From Cyclobacteriaceae bacterium (GTDB taxonomy: Bacteria; Bacteroidota; Bacteroidia; Cytophagales; Cyclobacteriaceae): 64,000 bases of DNA. The position numbers and the translations under genes are program-made. Below the pieces are notes generated by a model. That model was not told where the DNA came from. It was given only the letters and a program-made list of their open reading frames with translations, and did not search any database. Location: NCBI GenBank assembly GCA_028285445.1, contig JANQPQ010000044.1, positions 124,001-188,000 on the forward strand, read 5' to 3'. Each line of letters starts with the position of its first letter. The stretch's first letter is position 1. Positions 34,272 through 41,940 of this stretch are shown piece after piece.

Positions 34272-35378
34272 TTACTTCTCTTTGGGCTTCATGCCAAAAA
34301 GGAACCTTGAAACATTGTTTCTTCTGATAAGCTCAAAGAGAATCCAACAACCGGAAAAAGTAACTATCGACAGGCCAACAAATTTTAAGGAGATACTAGC
34401 TTCAAGGTTAATAACATAGTAAGCAAATATCATCATCACTGTTTGATGAAGGATATAAAATGGATAAACAGCCTGGTTGCAGTACGATAAGAGTCTGCTG
34501 TTCTTGTTAAGGTATAATGCTCCATATCCCAGTATGGCTAGAATCCAGCTCCACATATTTGCCACGCTAATAATGGACTCATAAACGTAAGGAGGGTTAG
34601 TTTCCCAGGCCCATAAGAGCAAGGCGAATAATATAATGCCTGCTACTAGTGCTATTCTGCGGATTTTGATAGTCGCCTGCCAAAATTCTTCCTTCACAGA
34701 GATAAATAGGTACCCATAGAAAAAGAAGAAAATATAATGCGCGAAGCCGTACCAATCTGAAGTAAGGTTTCTGGTTAAGGGGAATACTGGTCTCATGTAG
34801 TATTCAATAAAGACCAGAGGAACAATCAGCAAATACAAAAACACTGGAGTTTTCAGTAGTTTCTTGAATCCGGAAATAAATGCCGAGTTGCCCGCATTTC
34901 TAAGTGCTATGAATACTGGCGCAAGTAGAAATGAATAAACAAACAGGTATGGCAAGAACCATAGGTGATGCCAGCTGAAGTTTCCTTGCGGATAGGTGCC
35001 ATTGAAATAGTGAGGGTAGAAATCGAAGAATGAAGCATAATTCTGGCCTTGTGTTAGCCGTTCTATATACACTTGAGGTGCAACAACCACCAACATGCCG
35101 AATGCCAGCGGGACGATTAGCCTTACGCTCCTTTCCTTTACGAATTGTGCGCCACTACGGTAAGAAAGGGCAAATCGGGTTCCCATACCTGAAACAACAA
35201 ATAGTATCGGCAGTCTCCATTGATTTATAAATACCATGGGGTACTGGATGCTTTCACTAATTTCATTGTTTTTGATGTGGAACCCCCAGGGAACAAAAAG
35301 CATCCCCACATGATATAGAATGAGCAAGGCAAAAACGAGTACCCTTATCCAATCGAGATCGTATCTTCTTTGTTTCAA
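34272..35378 (-). CDS. Acyltransferase family membrane protein (acyltransferase_3)
   Basis: The 368-residue protein has about ten membrane segments. The opening RRYDLDWIRVLVFALLILYHVGML carries the family H/D features (LDxxR...YH), and the WHHLWFLPYLFVYSFLL segment is also typical. The family O-acetylates or acylates sugars of surface polymers, and the substrate is not readable here. The start is a TTG at 35378, because no in-frame ATG lies upstream and the first Asp-Trp motif follows at once. It is convergent with the PadR-linked permease, five bases away. Confidence 0.87.
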   Translation of the reverse strand: MKQRRYDLDWIRVLVFALLILYHVGMLFVPWGFHIKNNEISESIQYPMVFINQWRLPILFVVSGMGTRFALSYRSGAQFVKERSVRLIVPLAFGMLVVVAPQVYIERLTQGQNYASFFDFYPHYFNGTYPQGNFSWHHLWFLPYLFVYSFLLAPVFIALRNAGNSAFISGFKKLLKTPVFLYLLIVPLVFIEYYMRPVFPLTRNLTSDWYGFAHYIFFFFYGYLFISVKEEFWQATIKIRRIALVAGIILFALLLWAWETNPPYVYESIISVANMWSWILAILGYGALYLNKNSRLLSYCNQAVYPFYILHQTVMMIFAYYVINLEASISLKFVGLSIVTFSGCWILFELIRRNNVSRFLFGMKPKEK

Positions 35379-35542
35379 TACACTAATGTTAAGGCCGAAA
35401 TATTACGTTTAAAGAGCTTATACAAATCAGTGACAGCATCAGGAACCTTTGGTTGCACAGCACAAAGGATTTTGCTGAGAATAGCGATAAGATGCTTGAG
35501 AATTGTCAAATTTCTCGAAATTAGTATTGGTACTCCCTGGTA

Positions 35543-38113
35543 ATGAGACTACTACTAACTATATATGTAATTACGGTCTTCCAATTGGGTGCTCTTGGTC
35601 AAGCCTGGCATGATAAGTTTCAGCGGGCCGTAACCTACAGCCACAAACTCCAATGTGCAAAGGCAGTAAGCCAGTTTGGGCTTATTATGGAGGATGCTAA
35701 AGAAGCATTCCAATTCGATGAACAAGACACAGCTTACCTGCAAGCACTGCACTATTTGGGCACTTGCCACCAAGCGATGAACAACCAGGCTAGCGCCCTC
35801 AAGCAGTATGCCCTTGTTTTGGAATTGCACGAACAAGGCTATGCAATCGCCGATTCTATTCATGAAAATGCTCTGCTGCAGTCTACACAAATATTGGTAG
35901 ACGAGGGCAAATACACTGAAGCCGAAAGTTTTGCCAAACGCAGTTTGATATTGCAGAATAGAGACTTCGCGGGAAACGCCGCCTACGCCTACAAGCTTCT
36001 TGGGGAGATAAATAAGAATCTTGGTCGGCTTGTTGATGCAGGTAATTACTACCAACAGGCCATTAACATCACTGCAAGAAAAGACCCCGGGTTGTTAACC
36101 GCTTTAGCCCAGATCCACGTAGGCCTGGAGCAATACGATTCAGCCGCTATACTGTTCACAGAATCATTAGAGGTAATTAAAAAAACGGTTGGTGATTCCA
36201 CCATGGAATTTGCCCGCGCCCTGGAAAGTAAGGCAACCTACCACATTGCCAGGCAGCAGTTGCCGGTAGCGGAGGAGTTACTGAAGCAAGCAATTACTAT
36301 CTACGACACGAAACTTGGGCTGGCGCCTAAGTCATACAGCGGTGCCATCCTGAATGAGGCCTACATACACAGACTACGTGGAGATTATGATCGCGCGCTG
36401 GAGAGGTTCGATGTGGCTTTCAAGGGTATCCGAAAATCGAGGCTTGAGAATGAACCACAGTACGCCACCTGGATCAGTAGATACTTAGTAACGAAAATTG
36501 CAGCCCGGCAACTTGACGATGCTGAACGTTGGGTGATGATGGCCAAACAAAACTATGTCAATCAGATCCTCCGCTTCTTTCCCAACCTAACCGAGGTAGA
36601 AAAGGAAGCCTTCTACGCTGACATCCGTTGGCGATTCGAGGCTTTTAACTCTTTCGCCATTCAGCGCTATGAACAAAACAGCGCTATTGCTGGGGTGATG
36701 TACGACAACCAACTTATTTCCAAAGCAATTCTCCTCAATGAATCTAACAAATGGAAAAAGCGGATACTGGCCAGTGGCGATGTGCAGTTGATCACACAGT
36801 TTGCCGATTGGCAACAAAAGAAGCACCTGCTTGGTGGGTACATGAGGTCATCTGAAACCAGCGCCCGTAACGCCATAAAAACCCTGGAAAAAGAAATTGC
36901 ACGCATGGAGAAGGCCCTCACCAGCAGATCTGAATTGTTCGCGGGGAACCGCTCTGGCAAAGTGCCATCCTGGAAGGAGGTGCAAAAAACCTTGGGTGCC
37001 AACGAGGCAGCAATAGAAATTGTGCGTTTTAGACTCTTCGATTTTGAATTGGGAAATCAGTTTACAGACAAAGTGCTTTACGCCGCACTTGTTATTCTAC
37101 CCAAGAGAAAGCAACCGGATTTGGTTTTGTTTGAAGATGGCAATGATCTTGAGAGTAAGTACTTGGTGAACTATCGCAATAGTACCTTGTTTGAGAAAAC
37201 TGATTCCATTTCCTATTTGAAGTATTGGAAGCCACTGGCGGAGGTTCTGGGAGAAACGAAGAAAGTATATGTCTCGAATGACGGTGTTTACAACCAGTTA
37301 AACCTCAACACCATTTACAATCCCACCAGCGGGAATTATCTCATAGATGAGTATGACATTGTGGTTGTAACGAACACCAAAGATCTGCTGGAAAATAAAG
37401 TTAAAGGTGATGCAAACAAGTATGCCGTGCTACTTGGGAACCCTGATTTTGGTGCAGATAGCCTAACAACCGCCAGCAAGGAAAGAGGAACCAGACCACC
37501 ATTGTCACCTCTGCCTGGTACACGATTAGAAGTTCAGCTTATTAATGATCTACTGAGAGACCAAGGTTGGGAGCGAGATATCTATTTAGGGCGGCGTGCT
37601 GCTGAGGACCAAATTAAAAAACTCTTCAAGCCACGAATTCTTCATGTGGCTACTCATGGCTTCTTTCAGGAAGGAGCCACTGAGGATTTAGATGGTACTG
37701 CCGCAACAAACCCCTTGCTCAATTCAGGTTTGTACCTATCAAACCCGATGAAACACGTAGGCTCAGATTCGGAAGAGGATGGTATACTTACAGCCTACGA
37801 AGCGATGCAGCTTAACCTTGATGACGCCGAATTGGTGGTTTTGTCAGCATGCGAAACTGGTCTTGGTGAAGTCAGGAATGGTGAAGGTGTTTATGGCCTG
37901 CAACGGGCATTTAAAGTAGCCGGGGCTAAAAATATAGTAATGAGCCTTTGGAAAGTAAACGATGACGTTACCCAAGAACTGATGGTAGCGTTCTACAAAA
38001 GATGGTTAAATACCAATGATAAGACGTCTGCGTTTAAGGCTGCGCAATTGGAACTTCGAGAAAAATACGAGAGCCCATTTTTCTGGGGTGCGTTTATGAT
38101 GATAGGTAATTAG
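35543..38113 (+). CDS. TPR-CHAT caspase-like protein
   Basis: The 856-residue product has a signal-like start (LLLTIYVITVFQLGALGQA), then about 350 residues of tetratricopeptide repeats (ALKQYALVLELHEQGYAI, then DYDRALERFDVAFKGI). A helical linker leads to a C-terminal CHAT domain. The catalytic dyad is seen as H705 in LHVATHGFFQ and C770 in LVVLSACETGLGE, and the terminal FFWGAFMMIGN matches the family. CHAT proteases are caspase-like; in Bacteroidota many are exported and of unknown role, though some defence systems use cytoplasmic ones. No effector such as a gasdermin lies next to it. The signal peptide argues for an extracytoplasmic role. Confidence 0.92.
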   Translation: MRLLLTIYVITVFQLGALGQAWHDKFQRAVTYSHKLQCAKAVSQFGLIMEDAKEAFQFDEQDTAYLQALHYLGTCHQAMNNQASALKQYALVLELHEQGYAIADSIHENALLQSTQILVDEGKYTEAESFAKRSLILQNRDFAGNAAYAYKLLGEINKNLGRLVDAGNYYQQAINITARKDPGLLTALAQIHVGLEQYDSAAILFTESLEVIKKTVGDSTMEFARALESKATYHIARQQLPVAEELLKQAITIYDTKLGLAPKSYSGAILNEAYIHRLRGDYDRALERFDVAFKGIRKSRLENEPQYATWISRYLVTKIAARQLDDAERWVMMAKQNYVNQILRFFPNLTEVEKEAFYADIRWRFEAFNSFAIQRYEQNSAIAGVMYDNQLISKAILLNESNKWKKRILASGDVQLITQFADWQQKKHLLGGYMRSSETSARNAIKTLEKEIARMEKALTSRSELFAGNRSGKVPSWKEVQKTLGANEAAIEIVRFRLFDFELGNQFTDKVLYAALVILPKRKQPDLVLFEDGNDLESKYLVNYRNSTLFEKTDSISYLKYWKPLAEVLGETKKVYVSNDGVYNQLNLNTIYNPTSGNYLIDEYDIVVVTNTKDLLENKVKGDANKYAVLLGNPDFGADSLTTASKERGTRPPLSPLPGTRLEVQLINDLLRDQGWERDIYLGRRAAEDQIKKLFKPRILHVATHGFFQEGATEDLDGTAATNPLLNSGLYLSNPMKHVGSDSEEDGILTAYEAMQLNLDDAELVVLSACETGLGEVRNGEGVYGLQRAFKVAGAKNIVMSLWKVNDDVTQELMVAFYKRWLNTNDKTSAFKAAQLELREKYESPFFWGAFMMIGN

Positions 38114-38165
38114 CCCTCATTATTCTTCACCCCCCCCTTAAAAACGCGCTCTCATAATTAACCTG

Positions 38166-38957
38166 CTATTTGTACGCACTGAACGTCATGCTGAAGACAC
38201 CAGTATGTGATCTTCTAAACTTCACCATTTCTTCCTCTGACATATATGGCTGAATTATATTGTCGGGAAGGTATACCTCCTTCATTTTTTGCACCAGTAC
38301 ATTATTAAAACCCTGGTCCTCGATTAGCTTCAAATATGGTTCTTGTATTGAGGCCCCTGAGATGCAGCCCGCATAAAGCTCAATGGCCTGTGCTATTCCT
38401 TCTGGCAACTCCTCCTTAACTACAACATCTGAAATACTAAAGTGCCCCCCAGGCTTAAGCACTCTATAGATTTCTTGATAGGCCTTCTGCTTGTTCGGTA
38501 CCAGTGACATAACACAGTTGCTTATTACTACATCAACAGAGTTATCAGGTAGCGGAATGTTCTCGATCTCGCCAAGTACAAACTCCACATTTTCATAACC
38601 CATCTTCTTCTTGTTTTCATTGGCTTTCGCAATCATAGCTTCAGTCATGTCTAGCCCATAAACTTGGCCGTGCTCTCCAACTATCCTTCTGGCGATAAAC
38701 ACATCATTGCCAGCACCCGAACCAAGATCCAAAACGATGTTGCTTTCTTTGATATTGGCAATTTCGGTTGGCAGGCCACAGCCCAGGGAATAATCAGCAT
38801 CGGCTACGTAGCCATCCAGCTGGGTATAATCTTCAGCGAAGTTGTTTTTACTTAAATCGCTTGGACCACAGCAGGTTGGGCCACAGCCGCAACCTTCATC
38901 ATTGGTTACGGCATTAGTGTAAGTTTCCTTTATGGTTTGCTTAATAGTACTTTCCAT
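38166..38957 (-). CDS. arsM: Arsenite methyltransferase (ArsM-like)
   Basis: The start is placed at the ATG at 38957 (MESTIKQTIKETYTN), 263 residues; the frame to 39044 adds an implausible N-terminus that runs into the sigma factor gene. The N-terminal CGCGPTCCGPS is cysteine-rich. The SAM-binding Rossmann motif is VLDLGSGAGNDVFIA. The three conserved ArsM cysteines are in YSLGCGLP, VISNCVMSLV and LYAGCISGA. ArsM moves methyl groups from S-adenosylmethionine to As(III), giving methylarsenicals. The final 50 residues match the family. It sits 71 bases after a SigZ-like sigma gene on the same strand. A general class-I methyltransferase role is less likely given the cysteines. Confidence 0.88.
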   Translation of the reverse strand: MESTIKQTIKETYTNAVTNDEGCGCGPTCCGPSDLSKNNFAEDYTQLDGYVADADYSLGCGLPTEIANIKESNIVLDLGSGAGNDVFIARRIVGEHGQVYGLDMTEAMIAKANENKKKMGYENVEFVLGEIENIPLPDNSVDVVISNCVMSLVPNKQKAYQEIYRVLKPGGHFSISDVVVKEELPEGIAQAIELYAGCISGASIQEPYLKLIEDQGFNNVLVQKMKEVYLPDNIIQPYMSEEEMVKFRRSHTGVFSMTFSAYK

Positions 38958-39028
38958 CTTCAATAAATTTTTTGTTCTATCCCTTGACGAGGTCTTCCAG
39001 AAAAGGACGCATAAGAAGTTTTTAAATT

Positions 39029-39565
39029 CTATTGGCAGTCGCAATTTCGCTTTCTCACTTCCATGATGTTTCCGTAGTGATCAGCTTCAATTTCGCAGCA
39101 TTGCAGTAAAACTTCTTTCAGCTTTTTCTTACCACGCTGTACCCGAGACTTTGCCCCAGACAACGAAATGCCAAGTTGGTCTGCAATTTCTTGTTGCTTT
39201 AGATTCTTTAGCTCGGAAAGAATAAGCGCTTGTTTGTACTTATCATCCAACTGATCAATCATAGGAGTAAGGCAGATGGAAATGTCGTTTTTGAAATTGC
39301 TGTCATCCTCAAACTCAAGCTTTAGTAATTGCTTCAAGGTGGCCTCCTTCTTTTCTTTGCGAAAGTGGTCCATGATTGTGTTTCGGGCCACAGTGTGCAC
39401 CCAGGGTATTAGCTTCTTGGTTGACTGCAGCCGGTCTATATTAGCTTGGATCTTTATGAAGATATCCTGCAAAAGATCCATTTGCATATCTTGATCTTTC
39501 ACATACCGGGAAACCAACACCTCTAGTTGGCCATGCACCTCCTTCCATGCAGCATACGCTTCCAT
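39029..39565 (-). CDS. SigZ-like RNA polymerase sigma factor with cysteine tail
   Basis: The 178-residue protein has sigma-70 region 2 (VKDQDMQMDLLQDIFIKI, then LIPWVHTVARNTIMDHFRK) and region 4 (LDDKYKQALILSELKNLKQ, QEIADQLGISLSGAKSRVQRG). After it comes a short tail with CCEIEADHYGNIMEVRKRNC and a final CDCQ-type ending, the arrangement described for SigZ-type factors. The cysteines could bind a metal and act as a sensor in the same polypeptide. No anti-sigma gene is adjacent; instead the ArsM-like gene follows after 71 bases in the same direction and is a likely member of its regulon. Activation by arsenic is speculation. Confidence 0.87.
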   Translation of the reverse strand: MEAYAAWKEVHGQLEVLVSRYVKDQDMQMDLLQDIFIKIQANIDRLQSTKKLIPWVHTVARNTIMDHFRKEKKEATLKQLLKLEFEDDSNFKNDISICLTPMIDQLDDKYKQALILSELKNLKQQEIADQLGISLSGAKSRVQRGKKKLKEVLLQCCEIEADHYGNIMEVRKRNCDCQ

Positions 39566-39648
39566 ATTACTTTTTAATATAGGACGTTGAAGTTTAGAAA
39601 AGATGCAAAAATTTGCAACTATTCAATACCGTACTCCGACTTAAGAGG

Positions 39649-40065
39649 CTACAACTGACTCGTTTCCCTCACATAGGTGTCGATGCCGCAATCCTGGCAA
39701 TCGCCGCTTTCGATGTAGGTCTCCATGGTAACGGTATCAGGAGAGATAAACTTGATGAGCTTGCTGAAATGCGACTTCGTGGGGTGCTTTAATACATAGC
39801 CATCTTTCTTTTCCTCTACGCTAAAGTCCCATTCGAAAGCAACGGTATCCATACGGATATCTCTGTAGTGGCTATTCTCAATTTCAATAGTTTGCCTGAA
39901 AGTGCTATTTCCTAAATTTCGTTCAGGCAGAAGGCCACCTTCTCCTTTAATCCAACTCCAGCTTCCATTGATATCACCTCGGGGAAACGGCTCATTGTCA
40001 CAAGCTAACATAGCAATTGCCAGTCCAAGTACAACGGCTAGACGTCGGGTTATTGCGCGGTTCAT
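39649..40065 (-). CDS. Lipoprotein of unknown function
   Basis: The start at ATG 40065 gives 138 residues with a lipoprotein signal (LAVVLGLAIAMLAC, lipobox MLAC). The open frame to 40263 overlaps the next gene and lacks sense. The mature part begins with NEPFPRGDINGSWSWIKGEGG, a style seen in small lipocalin-like or extracytoplasmic beta proteins of Bacteroidota, and ends with a GDCQDCGID pair of cysteines that could form a CxxC disulfide or metal site. No family is recognised. It is downstream of the PD40 propeller gene with a gap of about 70 bases, so they may share a transcript. Confidence 0.6.
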   Translation of the reverse strand: MNRAITRRLAVVLGLAIAMLACDNEPFPRGDINGSWSWIKGEGGLLPERNLGNSTFRQTIEIENSHYRDIRMDTVAFEWDFSVEEKKDGYVLKHPTKSHFSKLIKFISPDTVTMETYIESGDCQDCGIDTYVRETSQL

Positions 40066-40135
40066 TTTTTGGGTCTTTGTTGATTGACCCAGCTTGTTGT
40101 AAAATGGTTGGAATGGTAAGGAGCTGTTTTGGTAA

Positions 40136-41014
40136 CTATTCAATCTTGAGCACACAAATTCTGTAATATCCGTTGCGCCAGCCATTGAAAGCAATGCTTG
40201 TGCCGTCTGGAGACCAGCTGGGTTGTGTGTCCCCGTCTTCATTAAAAGTGAGTCGCCTCTCACTACCCCTGCCGCGATCTAGCATGAACAATTCCGGTCT
40301 TGATTCTTCCATTGATCTGGCAAAAACTACTTTGTTACCATCTGGTGAAACTGCCGGGCAGAAATCATGCTTTTTCCAGGTAGTTAGGCGATTGGTTTTT
40401 CCAGATGCTAGATTCATCAGGTAGATGTCGTCGCTTTCGTTATTGGTATCGCGCCGAGAGTGGAAAACTATATCATCACCTGCACCTACAAAAGACCCAT
40501 ACACGGAGCGGGTCTTGTCATTCGTCACTTGCTCTACTTTTCCACTTCTGATTTCTGCGATAAAAAGGTTGAAGTTTGCCTTCCCATCAACTACTGAAGT
40601 AAAAATTACTTCATCGCCATCCGGTGAAAAACGGGCCATCCCTGGTTCATATTGGAAATTGTGCAAATCGATTTTTGAGGTGGATTTATTTTTTAGGCTG
40701 AACAGATAGAGCTCATTACTACCATCGCGGTTAGACTCGAAGAGGATTATATCACCATTAGGGTGCCATGAGGGATTTCTGTCGTCGGCTGGATGATCAA
40801 CGAGCAGCTCTAAACTACTGCCATCTGTATTTATCAGGTATATGTTCCAGTTACCATCACGGTTAGATTCGAAAATTAACTTTTGCCCATCGGGAGACCA
40901 AAACGGATGGCGGTCGTCGCCATTTGCGTTGGTAAGAATCTTCTCTTGCAATTCCTGACTAACTGCAATGGCCGCCAAAAACGAAAAGATCATTAATGAC
41001 AATATCTTCTTCAT
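40136..41014 (-). CDS. Secreted TolB-like PD40 beta-propeller
   Basis: The 292-residue protein has a signal peptide (ILSLMIFSFLAAIAVSQ). At least five PD40/WD40-like blades can be counted by the repeated phrase: PFWSPDGQKLIFESNRDG, PSWHPNGDIILFESNRDG, ARFSPDGDEVIFTSV, PAVSPDGNKVVFARS and PSWSPDGTSIAFNGWRNG. This matches a TolB-type propeller without the N-terminal TolB domain. It is a soluble binding module in the periplasm or outside. No tol genes are near, so it should not be called TolB. Confidence 0.88.
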   Translation of the reverse strand: MKKILSLMIFSFLAAIAVSQELQEKILTNANGDDRHPFWSPDGQKLIFESNRDGNWNIYLINTDGSSLELLVDHPADDRNPSWHPNGDIILFESNRDGSNELYLFSLKNKSTSKIDLHNFQYEPGMARFSPDGDEVIFTSVVDGKANFNLFIAEIRSGKVEQVTNDKTRSVYGSFVGAGDDIVFHSRRDTNNESDDIYLMNLASGKTNRLTTWKKHDFCPAVSPDGNKVVFARSMEESRPELFMLDRGRGSERRLTFNEDGDTQPSWSPDGTSIAFNGWRNGYYRICVLKIE

Positions 41015-41154
41015 ACTATTGCTATACGAGATACCAGAGGCAATGTGTTAGTGTTCGTCGTTATTAAGCGGCTATTTGCCGAAAGGTATCTCAACATCAA
41101 AGTTTTGAGCTTAAAAGTCAAAAATGCTTAACTTCCACTCCCAAATCACCTCTT

Positions 41155-41928
41155 ATGAGAGTCTTTCGTAGCATCTTCCAGATTATCAATTACAAAACCT
41201 TCATTATCACCTTTCTATCGGTAGGTGTTACCTGGCTGTGTCGGCACTACAATATCGTTGCTGACTTACCATTGACACTTGTTGGTATTGCGATTGTATT
41301 TCCTGTTGTATTCTCAATTGATAGCGCCTATAAGCGCAGGGAAAGATCGCTGGAACTACTGAGCAACTTCAAAGCCATGGTAATTTCCATTTACCACGCC
41401 GCCCGTGATTGGACTACCTCTGATGACCCTGAATTTGAGGAAAAAGTAAAGGCTGAACTTCATGAATTATACCTGCGGCTAAGACAATTATTTGTTTCCA
41501 AACCAGAGGACGCCAGAGAAAAAGAGAAGCGAATCTTTGCCAAGATCTCCGAACTCTCCGTATTAGTTCAGCAGTTTCGTAAGCATGGTGTTGAGGGTGG
41601 GGAAATGTCAAGGGTAAGTCAATACGTAAGCAATCTTGCTATCTGCGTGGAAAGTATGAAAGTGATCCTATTCTATCGTACACCAGTAACATTACGGGCT
41701 TACAGCAAAGTATTTATTTACAGTTTCCCAGTTCTCTACGGGCCATACTTCGTCTATGCTTCACAGACCTACTCTGCCGGCCTGGAGTACATGATGCCAG
41801 TTGTTTTCAGTTTTATCCTTGTTAGTCTTGATAACATCCAGGAGCACCTTGAAAACCCCTTCGATCAGATTGGAGAGGACGACATCAAATTTGATGTTGA
41901 GGAGTTTAGCGAGATGATTGGGGAATAA
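41155..41928 (+). CDS. Bestrophin-like membrane protein
   Basis: The 257-residue protein has membrane segments near residues 14-35 and 38-55 (LTLVGIAIVFPVVFSI) and a second pair in the C-terminal part (VFIYSFPVLYGPYFVYAS, then YMMPVVFSFILVSLDNI). A long cytoplasmic helical region lies between. The end LDNIQEHLENPFDQIGEDDIKFD resembles bacterial bestrophins and UPF0187 proteins, whose members form pentameric ion channels. Pore-lining residues cannot be judged without an alignment, so this is a likely rather than certain member. The gene is divergent from the PD40 gene and convergent with a permease 13 bases downstream. Confidence 0.65.
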   Translation: MRVFRSIFQIINYKTFIITFLSVGVTWLCRHYNIVADLPLTLVGIAIVFPVVFSIDSAYKRRERSLELLSNFKAMVISIYHAARDWTTSDDPEFEEKVKAELHELYLRLRQLFVSKPEDAREKEKRIFAKISELSVLVQQFRKHGVEGGEMSRVSQYVSNLAICVESMKVILFYRTPVTLRAYSKVFIYSFPVLYGPYFVYASQTYSAGLEYMMPVVFSFILVSLDNIQEHLENPFDQIGEDDIKFDVEEFSEMIGE

Positions 41929-41940
41929 GCCTATCAACCC

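Noticed and set aside
35543-38113. CHAT gene as part of a defence island
   Set aside because: No gasdermin, reverse transcriptase, nuclease or CRISPR-type gene is adjacent, and the protein seems exported.
38131-38145. Run of eight Cs after the CHAT gene, considered as a phase-variation tract
   Set aside because: It is intergenic between two convergent genes, so slippage would not switch a frame.
39649-40263. Long reading frame upstream of the lipoprotein start
   Set aside because: The extra 66 residues overlap the PD40 gene and precede a good lipoprotein signal, so a start at 40065 is used.
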